Shown here in pieces: positions 1 to 7,921 of a stretch of 10,260 bases of DNA (positions are counted from its first letter, which is position 1; every line of letters starts with the position of its first letter). A model generated the notes under the pieces. That model saw only the letters and a program-made list of their open reading frames with translations. It made no database searches and was not told where the DNA came from. A program made the position numbers and the translations under genes. Origin of the DNA: Brachionus koreanus. Lineage: Eukaryota > Rotifera > Eurotatoria > Ploima > Brachionidae. The stretch is from assembly GCA_016987375.1 (NCBI GenBank), contig PJRA01000263.1:3091972-3102231 (forward strand), in the 5' to 3' direction.

Positions 1-8
1 ATGGTGGG

Positions 9-112
9 TTGGTTTGGACGGATGGATCGGCTAAGATGGCCGGTTGGGATGGCCGGGTCGGTCGGACGGACTGGTCGGACGGACTGGTCGGATGAATAGG
101 TCGGCCGGGACG
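9..112. repeat. Degenerate 13-bp tandem array in a G+C-rich island
   Basis: Cutting the sequence every 13 bases from position 9 gives eight consecutive related units. Units 61-73 and 74-86 are identical (gtcggacggactg). Units 87-99 and 100-112 keep the leading gtcgg. Units 35-47 and 48-60 share gatggccgg. The earlier units at 9-21 and 22-34 are more diverged. Because 13 is not a multiple of 3, the array shifts frame at each unit, so the Arg/Pro-rich open frame on the minus strand across it is best read as a by-product of composition. Beyond 112 the phase breaks, but G+C-rich sequence continues to about 155, including ggccggcc at 134-141. The array may extend left of the window. It could be a minisatellite or the internal repeat of an old mobile element; nothing here decides between them. 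Confidence 0.75.
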
Positions 113-155
113 CAAAATGGTCGGCAAATCGCCGGCCGGCCTGGGACCGTTTCGT

Positions 156-1527
156 TTTTATTAGAACCGCTGTATGCAATATGTATGCAATAAAAAAAAT
201 AGGTCACCCACTTAGGCTCATTTACCACAGCAAAATAACCAGAAAATTGAGAAAAAAAATTTATATTTTGATAATTGGAGGAATGAGACTGATCATATTT
301 GATAACTTCTGGTTAATTGAAAGAGAATTTAAAATCTTACTTGATTATTATATATTTACTTTCTGAATTAAATGGAGAGGGTTCAAAAGGGTCATATTTA
401 CCCGTCCTTTTGTTTAAATTTTCAAAATCTGGCTATGAATTAAAACATAGACAAAAAATAGTAATCTATATTTTTTTTAAACTACTTCGAAGAATTAAAA
501 TGTTATATGACATGATTACTTTCACTTGCTTAAATCTGCCATTGTATTTCTAATCGTTCAATTAAATAATTAACACGAATTAACAAAAAATAAAATTTTA
601 TTTATTATCTTTCTAAAAAACTTCTATAATCTTTTTATAATTTATAACTTCATATTTTAATAAGCTTTAAATTTTTCAGTATTCTAATAATAAATTTAGG
701 TAAATTGTATCTAATACTCTTTTTTACTCCTTTTTTCTTTAGTAAAAATTCAAAATTTCAAATTTGAGGGTTTAAACGAAAGCGTAGGCTATTCGGTCAA
801 ATCCAGGGGCATTTCCCCTCAATTATCTATTTAAAAAAAATAAAAAAAATTTTGAGTTTAAGCTTTTCAATTTTAAAAATAATTTTTTATTAATGATTTT
901 TTCAAAAGAATAAATTTTGTCCAAAAAATCTATGAGAATTAGAATGCGACTGCTATTTAAAGGTTTTAATTATTCAGAGCTTTATAGATACAGTGCCGAA
1001 AATTAAATTCTAGCATCATGCCTTTTGATAATCTGATGTTAGCAAAAATTAGTAAAATAATTAAAAAATTGATTTTTAAAAAGTGAATTTCTTTACATGT
1101 GTGAGTACTGTAAATATTTGTTTTAAAAAACAGGTGAAAATATAAATGTCAGACAAAAAGAGCTTTTGGATAGCTTAAAAAAAAAAGTTAAGACTTGATG
1201 TAATCAATCAGTCATAATCAATACTTAAATTAATTTTTCATAAATCAAGATGCTAACAGAAACGAAATTGTGCAGTACAAACATGCAATTGTTTAAAAAA
1301 TAAAAAAAGTCTGGCATGAAGTTCACACATTAATTAAGTAAATTGCTAATTTGTCCAACCCAAAATTACAAATTCAAGCAAATAAAAGCCTTGCCTATTA
1401 TTCCCAAACTATTTGAATAATCCCTTAAAATTATTGTTGAGAAAAAATACTAACTTCATAAGCAAACCGACCACTTGGCCAAACCACTACAACTAAACGA
1501 TATAAACCGAACAGGATAACAAAACAT
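156..1527. other. Intergenic, A/T-rich, no gene seen
   Basis: This stretch has many A and T runs and stop codons in all frames. The only open frames of any length (181-366 and 317-553, plus strand) give Ile/Lys/Leu/Tyr-rich peptides with no motif, no splice-supported extension and no start context, and are typical chance frames in such DNA. Three local structures are visible: a 26-nt dispersed repeat at 777-802, a small hairpin immediately after it (agggg at 806-810 pairing with cccct, loop of about five bases), and an imperfect 9-bp inverted repeat with arms 1010-1018 and 1034-1042. The last 70 bases before gene A are less A/T-biased and contain two aaaccga words, perhaps part of its promoter. 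Confidence 0.6.
777..802 (+). repeat. Dispersed 26-nt repeat, copy 1
   Basis: This stretch aligns without gaps to 3121-3146 at 21 of 26 positions. Both copies begin cgaa.gcgta and end caaat. Four of the five differences are transitions, as expected of a decaying copied element. The similarity stops at both edges of the block. The copy is followed by a small G/C hairpin at about 806-820. Such a G/C-containing block stands out in this A/T-rich background and suggests a fragment of an interspersed repeat family. Confidence 0.5.
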
Positions 1528-1529
1528 TA

Positions 1530-1537
1530 TATAAATA
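1530..1537 (+). promoter_or_regulatory. TATA-like box of gene A
   Basis: The octamer tataaata starts 47 bases upstream of the gene A ATG, which would allow a transcript with a very short leader. The same octamer stands 53 bases upstream of the gene B ATG. In DNA this A/T-rich the word can occur by chance, so the call rests on position rather than on the sequence alone. Confidence 0.4.
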
Positions 1538-1576
1538 CACGTCCAGAATAGCCTACTGTTATTACTTGATCTCAAA

Positions 1577-2457
1577 ATGACGTCAGAAGCGAACAAAAGA
1601 GAGATTTATCTAAGTCCTGATATTGTCTATTCAATAATGATTATTGTACTTTTTGTCATCTTGGTCATTCAAGTTTACACATATTTCAACTTCAAATATC
1701 AAATTAACAAACTTTCGGTGCTTTTTGGCGATTTCACTCGATTTTATATTCACACATCCAAGTAAGTTATTTTTAATGTAAAATTTAAAAAAATTTAATT
1801 TTTCTAATTTAAAGACCGCCCTGCCGAGACATAACCAATCTAGACCTTTTAAATTATTTGAATGACAAGGACTCTTCTAAATCAAGTGGATCAAAATCAA
1901 GTCAAAGCGATAACTTGAATAAAATTGATGTCATTAATGAAAAGAATCATGCTATCAGCAATTTTAAGACTAAATTTCGAAAATTCAAAAATATATCAAC
2001 ACCTACTTGTCATACAATTAAGACTAAAAGCAGTCATCCGACCCCTCTGCCATTCGTAAATCTAAATAAACATATCAACCCTAAACAAGGCAATCTACGA
2101 AGACATAGCACTTTCGATCTAATTAATCGTCCAAATGAGGCTACTTCAAATGACAAAAATCAAACAAAATGTGCAGAATACAAGTTTAGGCACTCAGAAT
2201 CATATTCGTTTGATTTAGCTAATAAAATATACTCACAGTAATTAAAATTAGAAATTATTATAACATAATTTTTAACAAATTTTATAAAAATTTTTAGCAT
2301 ATCAGCAAACGATTTCAAAAGTAGTGCACTAACTAATGCAAACAACGTCCCGATGGTACCACATAGAAGACAGCGACTATATGGAGTCAGTGATGATGGT
2401 TCAAATGGAAAAAGAAATTTGCATGCGATTGCATCTACATCAACACCAAATAGATAA
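1577..2457 (+). CDS. Gene A: single-pass membrane protein, function unknown (3 exons)
   Basis: I do not recognise the family. Exons are 1577-1761, 1815-2237 and 2298-2457, with GT-AG introns of 53 bp (donor gtaagt) and 60 bp, both in phase 2. The joined frame gives 255 residues and ends at taa 2455-2457. The start has a caaaATG context and sits 40 bases after a TATA-like box. Residues 1-15 are short and polar. About residues 16-36 form one strongly hydrophobic helix (IMIIVLFVILVIQV), followed by Lys40 and Lys45, so by the positive-inside rule the long C-terminal part is probably cytoplasmic. That tail is Ser/Lys/Asn-rich and looks disordered. It carries basic sites preceding serine (RRHS at 157-160, RHS at 187-189) that could be kinase targets, and a repeated motif (STFDLINR at 160-167, YSFDLANK at 192-199). 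The third exon adds a basic PHRRQR stretch. The gene model is solid; the function is open. Confidence 0.8.
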
Positions 2458-2522
2458 AAAATATATTTTTTAAAAATACATTATATTTTTGTTTTTACAA
2501 AATTTCTACTTTATTAAATTAT

Positions 2523-2546
2523 AATAAATCAATTTTTTTGAATAAA
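2523..2546 (+). terminator. Poly(A) signals of gene A
   Basis: Two canonical aataaa hexamers lie 66 and 84 bases after the gene A stop codon (2523-2528 and 2541-2546). A T-rich stretch follows. They are the first canonical signals downstream of the gene and imply a 3' UTR of roughly 90-110 bases. Confidence 0.55.
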
Positions 2547-3576
2547 CATTTTTCTTGCTTTTAAATTATATTATCAGGAGAATTCTCTGAATTATCAAGT
2601 GAACTCTTTTAGGTGAACATTTCTAATCAATAACTAAAAATACAAATAAAATGGGATTATAATTTAAATTTGTCATAAAATATTTTTTGGTTATCTATTT
2701 AAAAGTTTATATGAATTTTAATTTGTTCAATTTAAACTCGAACAATTTGTTCACAATTTCATCATATCACCTTAAACCTTTATCAGTTTTATTTATCTTT
2801 CGCAATTAAAAAGCTATAACCATAGAAGCGACAATTTGTTTATTACAAACTAAAATCAGCTGAACTTAAAATTTACTCATCACAATTTAAAATCTTTATT
2901 TTATTTTTAGCTTAACTGCTAATACAATAATCTTTTTCTTCATTTTGATTCTTTGTTTTTTATTAATTTTATACTTTAGGATATCAGTATTAGAACATCA
3001 AGAATAAAAGCCTCCTTTCAAAAAATTAAATTGGCTTAATTTTTTTTATCATATTTAATTTCTTTTTTTTTTATATGTATAAAATTTTACATTCAATTTA
3101 AAGTAACAAGTGATTTTATTCGAAGGCGTAAGCCATTCAGACAAATAAAAATTTATTCTTCCTGGTGGTTTAGGTTTCCGAAAGGAAATGGAAGTTAAGT
3201 TTTGAATTTTGAAACAAAATTTGACCTATTCACAAACCAAAGTTTGATAAAATCATGCAATTATGGATTGAAGCTATTGTGATAATTAGATAAAAGCTAA
3301 ATAGTTTTGAATTTCTTTGGATTTATCAAGGTATAAATTTCCGAAATATTCAAACGAAGCTTTATCAAATTGAATTCGTGTTTGCTGAATAGTCAGTTTG
3401 ACGGCCAGGATCCATGGATAAATATTTCACTCATCTAATATTACCAAATAATAAATTAAAAAAAAATTGCTATTTTTACCTAAATGCTTTTTTGATAAAA
3501 GTTTAAATAAAACAAAGTGTTACTTAAAAAATATTTTAAACTAAAAATTTTAGGTTGTCAATTTTCCAATTTAAAA
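2547..3576. other. Intergenic between genes A and B, no gene seen
   Basis: This is A/T-rich DNA without a convincing exon on either strand. It contains a 10-bp perfect palindrome gagaattctc at 2578-2587. It also contains a cluster of alternating ttgttc and gaacaa words at 2723-2752, the last pair forming a 13-nt palindrome at 2740-2752. The second copy of the 26-nt dispersed repeat is at 3121-3146, and another 10-bp palindrome (atccatggat) is at 3410-3419. The stretch 3166-3200 is less A/T-rich, with a small tttcc/ggaaa hairpin, but shows no open frame. Confidence 0.55.
3121..3146 (+). repeat. Dispersed 26-nt repeat, copy 2
   Basis: This is the partner of 777-802, in the same orientation, with 21 of 26 positions identical. 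Like copy 1 it lies in non-coding DNA upstream of a gene, here about 0.5 kb before gene B, and a small hairpin follows some 35 bases later. The shared position could reflect a common insertion preference or be coincidence. Confidence 0.5.
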
Positions 3577-3584
3577 TATAAATA
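3577..3584 (+). promoter_or_regulatory. TATA-like box of gene B
   Basis: The octamer tataaata starts 53 bases upstream of the alkaline phosphatase ATG. It matches the word and approximate spacing seen before gene A. A second TATA-like stretch (ttttatatat, about 3609-3618) is too close to the ATG to be the main box. Confidence 0.35.
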
Positions 3585-3629
3585 AAAAACTTTCGATTTT
3601 AATATTTCTTTTATATATTTGAGTCAAAA

Positions 3630-5820
3630 ATGCATCAATCAAAAAATATATTTTTTTGCTTGTGCATGCTTATTTTATCTTTTCTACAAGTTGGCTGTTC
3701 CAAAGACTGGTCGTCTGATATTCATCCACAAAAATGGAACAAGGTGGCAGAAGAAAAACTTGATCAAATTCTAAACCGAAAGTTGAATGGAAAGATAGCC
3801 AAAAATGTGATTTTATTTTTGGGAGATGGTAGAATTTTTTTCTGCAATTTTGAAATCTATTTGCAAAAAGTTTAATAATAAAAATTTTTTTGCAAGGCAT
3901 GGGTATATCAACTGTGACTGCCGGTCGAATACGAAAGGGACAATTGAAAAACAACAATGGTGAAGAGGAAATAACATATATGGAAAGCTTGCCTCATGTT
4001 GCTCTATCCAAAGTAAAAAAAATGAAAATCTGAATCATTATAAATTAAAATGCAATTACAAGACTTATAACATCGATGCTCAAACGGCAGACAGTGCTGG
4101 AACAGCAACTGCTTACTTGACTGGTGTTAAAACAAGATTTGGAGCAATTGGTGTAGATGGTCGAGCATTCGATTGTCCAACATCGTTGAAATCGAAAACT
4201 GAATCAATTCTTAAATGGGCTCACTTTGCTGGAAAATCAACTGGAATTGTGACTACTACTAGAATAACCCATGCGTCACCGGCGGCAACCTATTCCAACT
4301 CTTTTGATCGAGATATGGAGTCCTTTGATGGAATAAATTTCAAGCAAGAACATTTGGACCAGGGCTGTAAAGATATAGCTGCCCAATTGATAGAGGAAAA
4401 TTCATTTATAAATGTAGTTTAAATTTATTTTTTGCAATTTAATTTCTCAATTTAAATCTAATTAATCAAAGTTAATTTTTGCTGGTGGAAGAAAAAAATT
4501 TTTGAGCTCTAATCACACAGATTATGGTTCGAAATTAAAAGGTGATCGAATAGATGGAAGAAATTTGATTGAGGAATGGCATGAAAAAATGAAAAAACAA
4601 AATCTAAAGCACAAATTCCTTTGGAACATATCTGATTTTAATAACTTGAAATCAGGTCAATATAGTCATATTCTAGGTAAAAATAAAAAAAATATTTTAA
4701 AGAAATTTTGCTCAAAATTTCATTAAAAAAAAAAAGGTTTATTAAATTTTGATCACATGGATTATGAAACTGATAGAATAAATAAAATTCCTATCGAGGA
4801 GCCAAGCATTATAGATATGACAGCAAAGGCTATTGAAATATTGAGCACAAATCCTAATGGTTTTTTTCTCATGGTTGAAGGTCTCTCACTTGTGGTTTTA
4901 ATTTAAGAAAAATATAGTTTTATTTTTTTAAGGGGGCAAAATTGATCACGGTCATCATTCATCTAACGCTCAACTAGCTTTGAATGACTTTGTAGTCTTT
5001 GACGAGGCAGTAGGTCAAGCTCTACACTTGACATCTTCGGAAGACACGTTAATGATAGTTACAGCTGATCATTCTCATGTTTTTACAATGGGAGGTACTT
5101 GAAGACACTAAATCTATTGTTTTTTGTCCTTAATAATTTAAAACAGGTTACTCAATAAGAGGTAATTCAATACTTGGAATAAACTTGAATCATGTTTCAA
5201 ATGTAAGCGGACTTAATTTGACTTATACATCGCTTTTATATGGAAATGGCCCTGGCGGAATCAAACCGGAATCTGTGAGGCAAACAAACTTAACAAATTT
5301 GAAAACAGGTTAATTTTTAAATTAGATTAAATTCAATTGAGATTCTAATTTAATTTCAAAAGAACACAAAAGCTATATCCAAGAATCTGCTATTTATTTA
5401 AAATCCGAAACTCATGGTTTGAAACAAATCTGCTCTTGCTTAAAGAATTAAAATTTTTATCTAAAAAAGGGGGTGAGGATGTGGCCATATATGCTAGTGG
5501 ACCTATGAGCTTTTTGTTTGATGGGTATTTAACAAAACCAAAAAAAAAAATATTTATTTAAGTATTTAATTTAAGAACTGTTGAGCAAAACTACATTGCT
5601 CATGTAATGGCCTATAGTGCTTGGTAAAATTTTGCTAAAAGCTAATGTAAAATAATTTTTTTTACTATATTTCAGTATCGGTCCTTACAATAAAACAAAA
5701 TATTCCAATTGTCATATAAAGCGTGGTGTTCTAGTTCGATCATTTTCAACCAATTTGTCCAAATCTAAATTAAATTTAATTTACTTTTGTGTTGCAGTCT
5801 GGTTTCAAAAAAATTTCTAA
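3630..5820 (+). CDS. ALP: Gene B: alkaline phosphatase, secreted and probably GPI-anchored (11 exons)
   Basis: It hydrolyses phosphate monoesters outside the cell using two Zn and one Mg ion; family members are homodimers. Exons: 3630-3828, 3897-4012, 4063-4413, 4472-4676, 4737-4880, 4933-5094, 5147-5308, 5363-5416, 5470-5524, 5576-5623, 5676-5820. All ten introns (50-68 bp) are GT-AG, and the joined frame is open for 546 residues, close to the animal norm of about 525. Residues 1-23 form a signal peptide. Motifs in family order, with human placental numbering in brackets: GDGMG, Asp66 [42]; DSAGT, nucleophile Ser116 [92]; THASPAATY, His175 and Ser177 [153, 155]; Arg188 [166]; [10 protein letters not shown], Glu338, Asp343, His347 [311, 316, 320]; TADHSH, Asp384 and His385 [357, 358]; ETHGGEDV, His464 [432]. 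The C-terminus (about 521-546) has small residues, then a hydrophobic run at 531-542, which fits a GPI signal. No key residue is missing, so it should be active. Confidence 0.95.
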
Positions 5821-5824
5821 TAAA
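5819..5824 (+). terminator. Poly(A) signal overlapping the gene B stop codon
   Basis: The hexamer aataaa begins at the second base of the taa stop codon (5818-5820). A T-rich stretch at about 5838-5861 follows and could be the downstream element. If used, the mRNA would be cleaved some 10-30 bases after the stop, leaving almost no 3' UTR. The next canonical aataaa is about 6187, more than 350 bases further on. Confidence 0.45.
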
Positions 5825-5987
5825 TGAGAACTCAAATTTTTTAGTTTTTATTTTAGATTGTTCGGTATAAACTAAACAAAGAAATATTCTAAATTTAATC
5901 ATAAAATTATCTATTTTATTTTTAATTATTGGAATAATTTTATATAAGTTAATTAATCAATGAATTTAAATTCAATGAAAATTTAAA

Positions 5988-6042
5988 TTTCGAGTATCAA
6001 TTAAATCATTAAAACTCTTTAAGATATAATTGATACTTGAAA
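5988..6042. repeat. Strong 19-bp inverted repeat (hairpin) downstream of gene B
   Basis: Arms 5988-6006 and 6024-6042 are complementary at 17 of 19 positions, with a 17-nt loop. One of the two mismatches would be a G-U wobble in RNA. The core agtatcaatta pairs perfectly with taattgatact. It starts 168 bases after the gene B stop, beyond the overlapping poly(A) signal, so it would be in the mRNA only if a downstream poly(A) site is used. It could instead be the end of a small inverted-repeat transposon. Confidence 0.6.
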
Positions 6043-7242
6043 GAAATGTTAGAAGAAATTCCATTTTATTCGCATTTAAAAAATACTCTAATCAAACTTT
6101 TATTTATTAAACTAAAAAAAGAAATAAAATTTCTTTTCTAAAAATGTTGAATTTTTTAAATTAAATTAAACTATCAATCTTTCTTGAATAAAAAAATTTT
6201 ATCTTGTTTTTTAATGTTCTCTAAATAATTAAACTAATGCTTTTTTCTATTAAATTTTTGAACATGCATATAAAATCGTGATTTTTTAAAAATTAAAATA
6301 AAAAACCACAGTTTTTTAAAATTTATTTATTTTTACATGGTTAAAAAGAATGATCAATAGAAAAATATTTCGAATATTGGGTGTTTAATTTACTTTGGTT
6401 ATGAAGTATTAATTAAAAGTTTAAAGATTAATTTTTGAGATGATCGAGGCTGATAAATTCAATCCAGAACTCATTAGTATTATTCACATCAGTTAACTAA
6501 AGTGAATTTTTCTTAATTTTCAATTATATTCTAGATTTGAACACTAAATTATTTCCTTTTATTTTTAAGTTTAGCCAACTAAATAACGCATCTGTTTAAT
6601 ATGGAGTAAATAAATTGATGAAACAATACTTTTTATTTTAGTTTGGCGCATATGAATTGTACTAGGCTTTATAATTGAAAATAAATCCAAATTGAATTTT
6701 CAATTTCTTTCATATTCGAAAAATATAAATAGAAATTATGAATTTTTTCAATTCAGTGTTGATTTTGGTTACAACAAATATTTCATAAAATCGATTTTTA
6801 ATTTAATTTTTTTTTTAATTTGTCATGTTTGTTAAGTGAATATCGAAATTTAATAATAATAAAACAAAGATTTTATAGATAGACCCCAAGACAAATTAGC
6901 ATAATAGCAGAATGGGACTAAAATATTATAGATTCAATTTTAGATTGTTACGAATCTCATTAAATAACTTGGATTTCTAAAAAAAAAATTCTTATAATTT
7001 TTTAGAAGTAGCTCGGCATGAAAAATATATGTTCTATTTTTATTCTTATTTGGAACTAGTATTTTGTTTGTTAGAGATAATTTAATATGAGCTCATCATG
7101 TGAGATCATTTTTTGCATAAAATTTGATATTAAAATTCATTGAATCAATACACTTATTAAGGATTGAATCACTAATAAGCGAAATATGCGATATGTGATA
7201 TTAACTTAAGTTATTATTTTCATTTTTAAACTTAAACTTTAA

Positions 7243-7347
7243 ACTAAATTAAAAAAAATACCGAAATTAGGTTTACAAACACGTTTTAGAAAGAAAAAAA
7301 TATTGTTGACGTTTGTGATAGCTGCAGCAATATTTATACTAGGTTAA
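7243..7347 (+). other. Possible exon encoding a transmembrane segment
   Basis: The plus-strand frame from 7243 to the taa at 7345-7347 is open for 34 codons. It reads as a basic stretch (RFRKKK) followed directly by a hydrophobic helix (ILLTFVIAAAIFILG), the layout of a signal anchor or a C-terminal tail anchor. There is no in-frame ATG. A splice acceptor is possible at 7269-7270 (attag) or 7288-7289 (ttttag), and an aataaa at 7411-7416 would fit a terminal exon. Alternatively a donor at 7343 would remove the stop. Without an assigned upstream exon this remains a candidate; chance Lys- and Ile-rich frames are common in A/T-rich DNA, but Ala-Ala-Ala (gct gca gca) is less so. Confidence 0.2.
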
Positions 7348-7921
7348 AGGTAACTAGCAACAAACAACCAATTTTTTTGTTAAAGATTTTTTTATAACTA
7401 AAATTTGCAAAATAAAACATTTATAATTTTTGAATTAAAAAAAAAAAAATAGAAAAAATCAATCAAATAATTTTAGCAAGAAAAATAGTTAATTTTTAAA
7501 ACATGGACATAGCTTTGATTGTCTTTGGTTAAGATATACATATAATTCTATGCGTCATAAACTACCTAGATTGAAGCAAATCAAAAATTTAGCTTTTAGT
7601 AAAACTTAGGCATTCATAATAAATCCAAAATTATGCTTTGTTAAATTAGTTTGAAATTCTATTTTTTGCTTTTATTTCGTTATGTTCTTTTTATAAATAA
7701 ATGTTTTTGCTTTATCAAAAAATAATAAAGAAACAAAAAAAAAAAATTATTAATTATTAAAGGCTATAATTTATTTTTAGAGGTTATATTCGGAACGAAC
7801 AAGAAAAAAAAGGTTAATTTCAAGAAAGCGATGACACAAGCTTATGTCAATGATATCAAATACACATAAATTGAGCTATGATGTTTCCAATTTGAAAATA
7901 TTTTAGAGGATACGCGCTAAA

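Larger units (their letters stand above)
5825..7921. other. Long A/T-rich intergenic region between genes B and C
   Basis: Two kilobases with no open frame of 60 codons on either strand. Short frames from ATG exist (6440-6496, 18 codons; 6913-6981, 22 codons), but they have no splice support or motif. Visible structures are the hairpin at 5988-6042, a 16-nt palindrome at 5924-5939, a 7-bp inverted repeat near 6305-6318, a perfect 10-bp palindrome atgagctcat at 7087-7096, a direct ATTGAATCA pair at 7139-7147 and 7163-7171, and one frame with a transmembrane-like segment at 7243-7347. The last 17 bases before the gene C ATG follow a possible splice acceptor (ttttag, ending 7906), so gene C may have a 5' UTR exon further up. 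Confidence 0.5.

Noticed and set aside
31..228. Minus-strand open frame with an Arg/Pro-rich repeat pattern
   Set aside because: It runs through the 13-bp array, which shifts frame at each unit, and its remaining part is A/T-rich filler; the pattern reflects composition.
181..553. Two overlapping plus-strand open frames of 61 and 78 codons
   Set aside because: Ile/Lys/Leu/Tyr-rich chance frames with no domain, start context or splice support.
777..820. tRNA or tRNA-derived SINE promoter, because ggtcaaatcc resembles a B box
   Set aside because: There is no A box at the proper distance, no cloverleaf can be drawn, and the second copy of the repeat lacks the B-box match.
2160..2345. Minus-strand open frame with a hydrophobic start
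   Set aside because: It overlaps exons 2 and 3 and the second intron of gene A on the opposite strand; the plus-strand model is spliced cleanly and explains the sequence.
3670..3957. Minus-strand open frame of 95 codons
   Set aside because: It is antisense to the first two exons of the alkaline phosphatase and has no motif of its own.
3829..4471. Frameshifts or pseudogene status for the phosphatase, suggested by its frame being broken into pieces
   Set aside because: Each break falls at a GT-AG intron of 50-68 bp, and the joined frame restores the complete family sequence with no lost catalytic residue.
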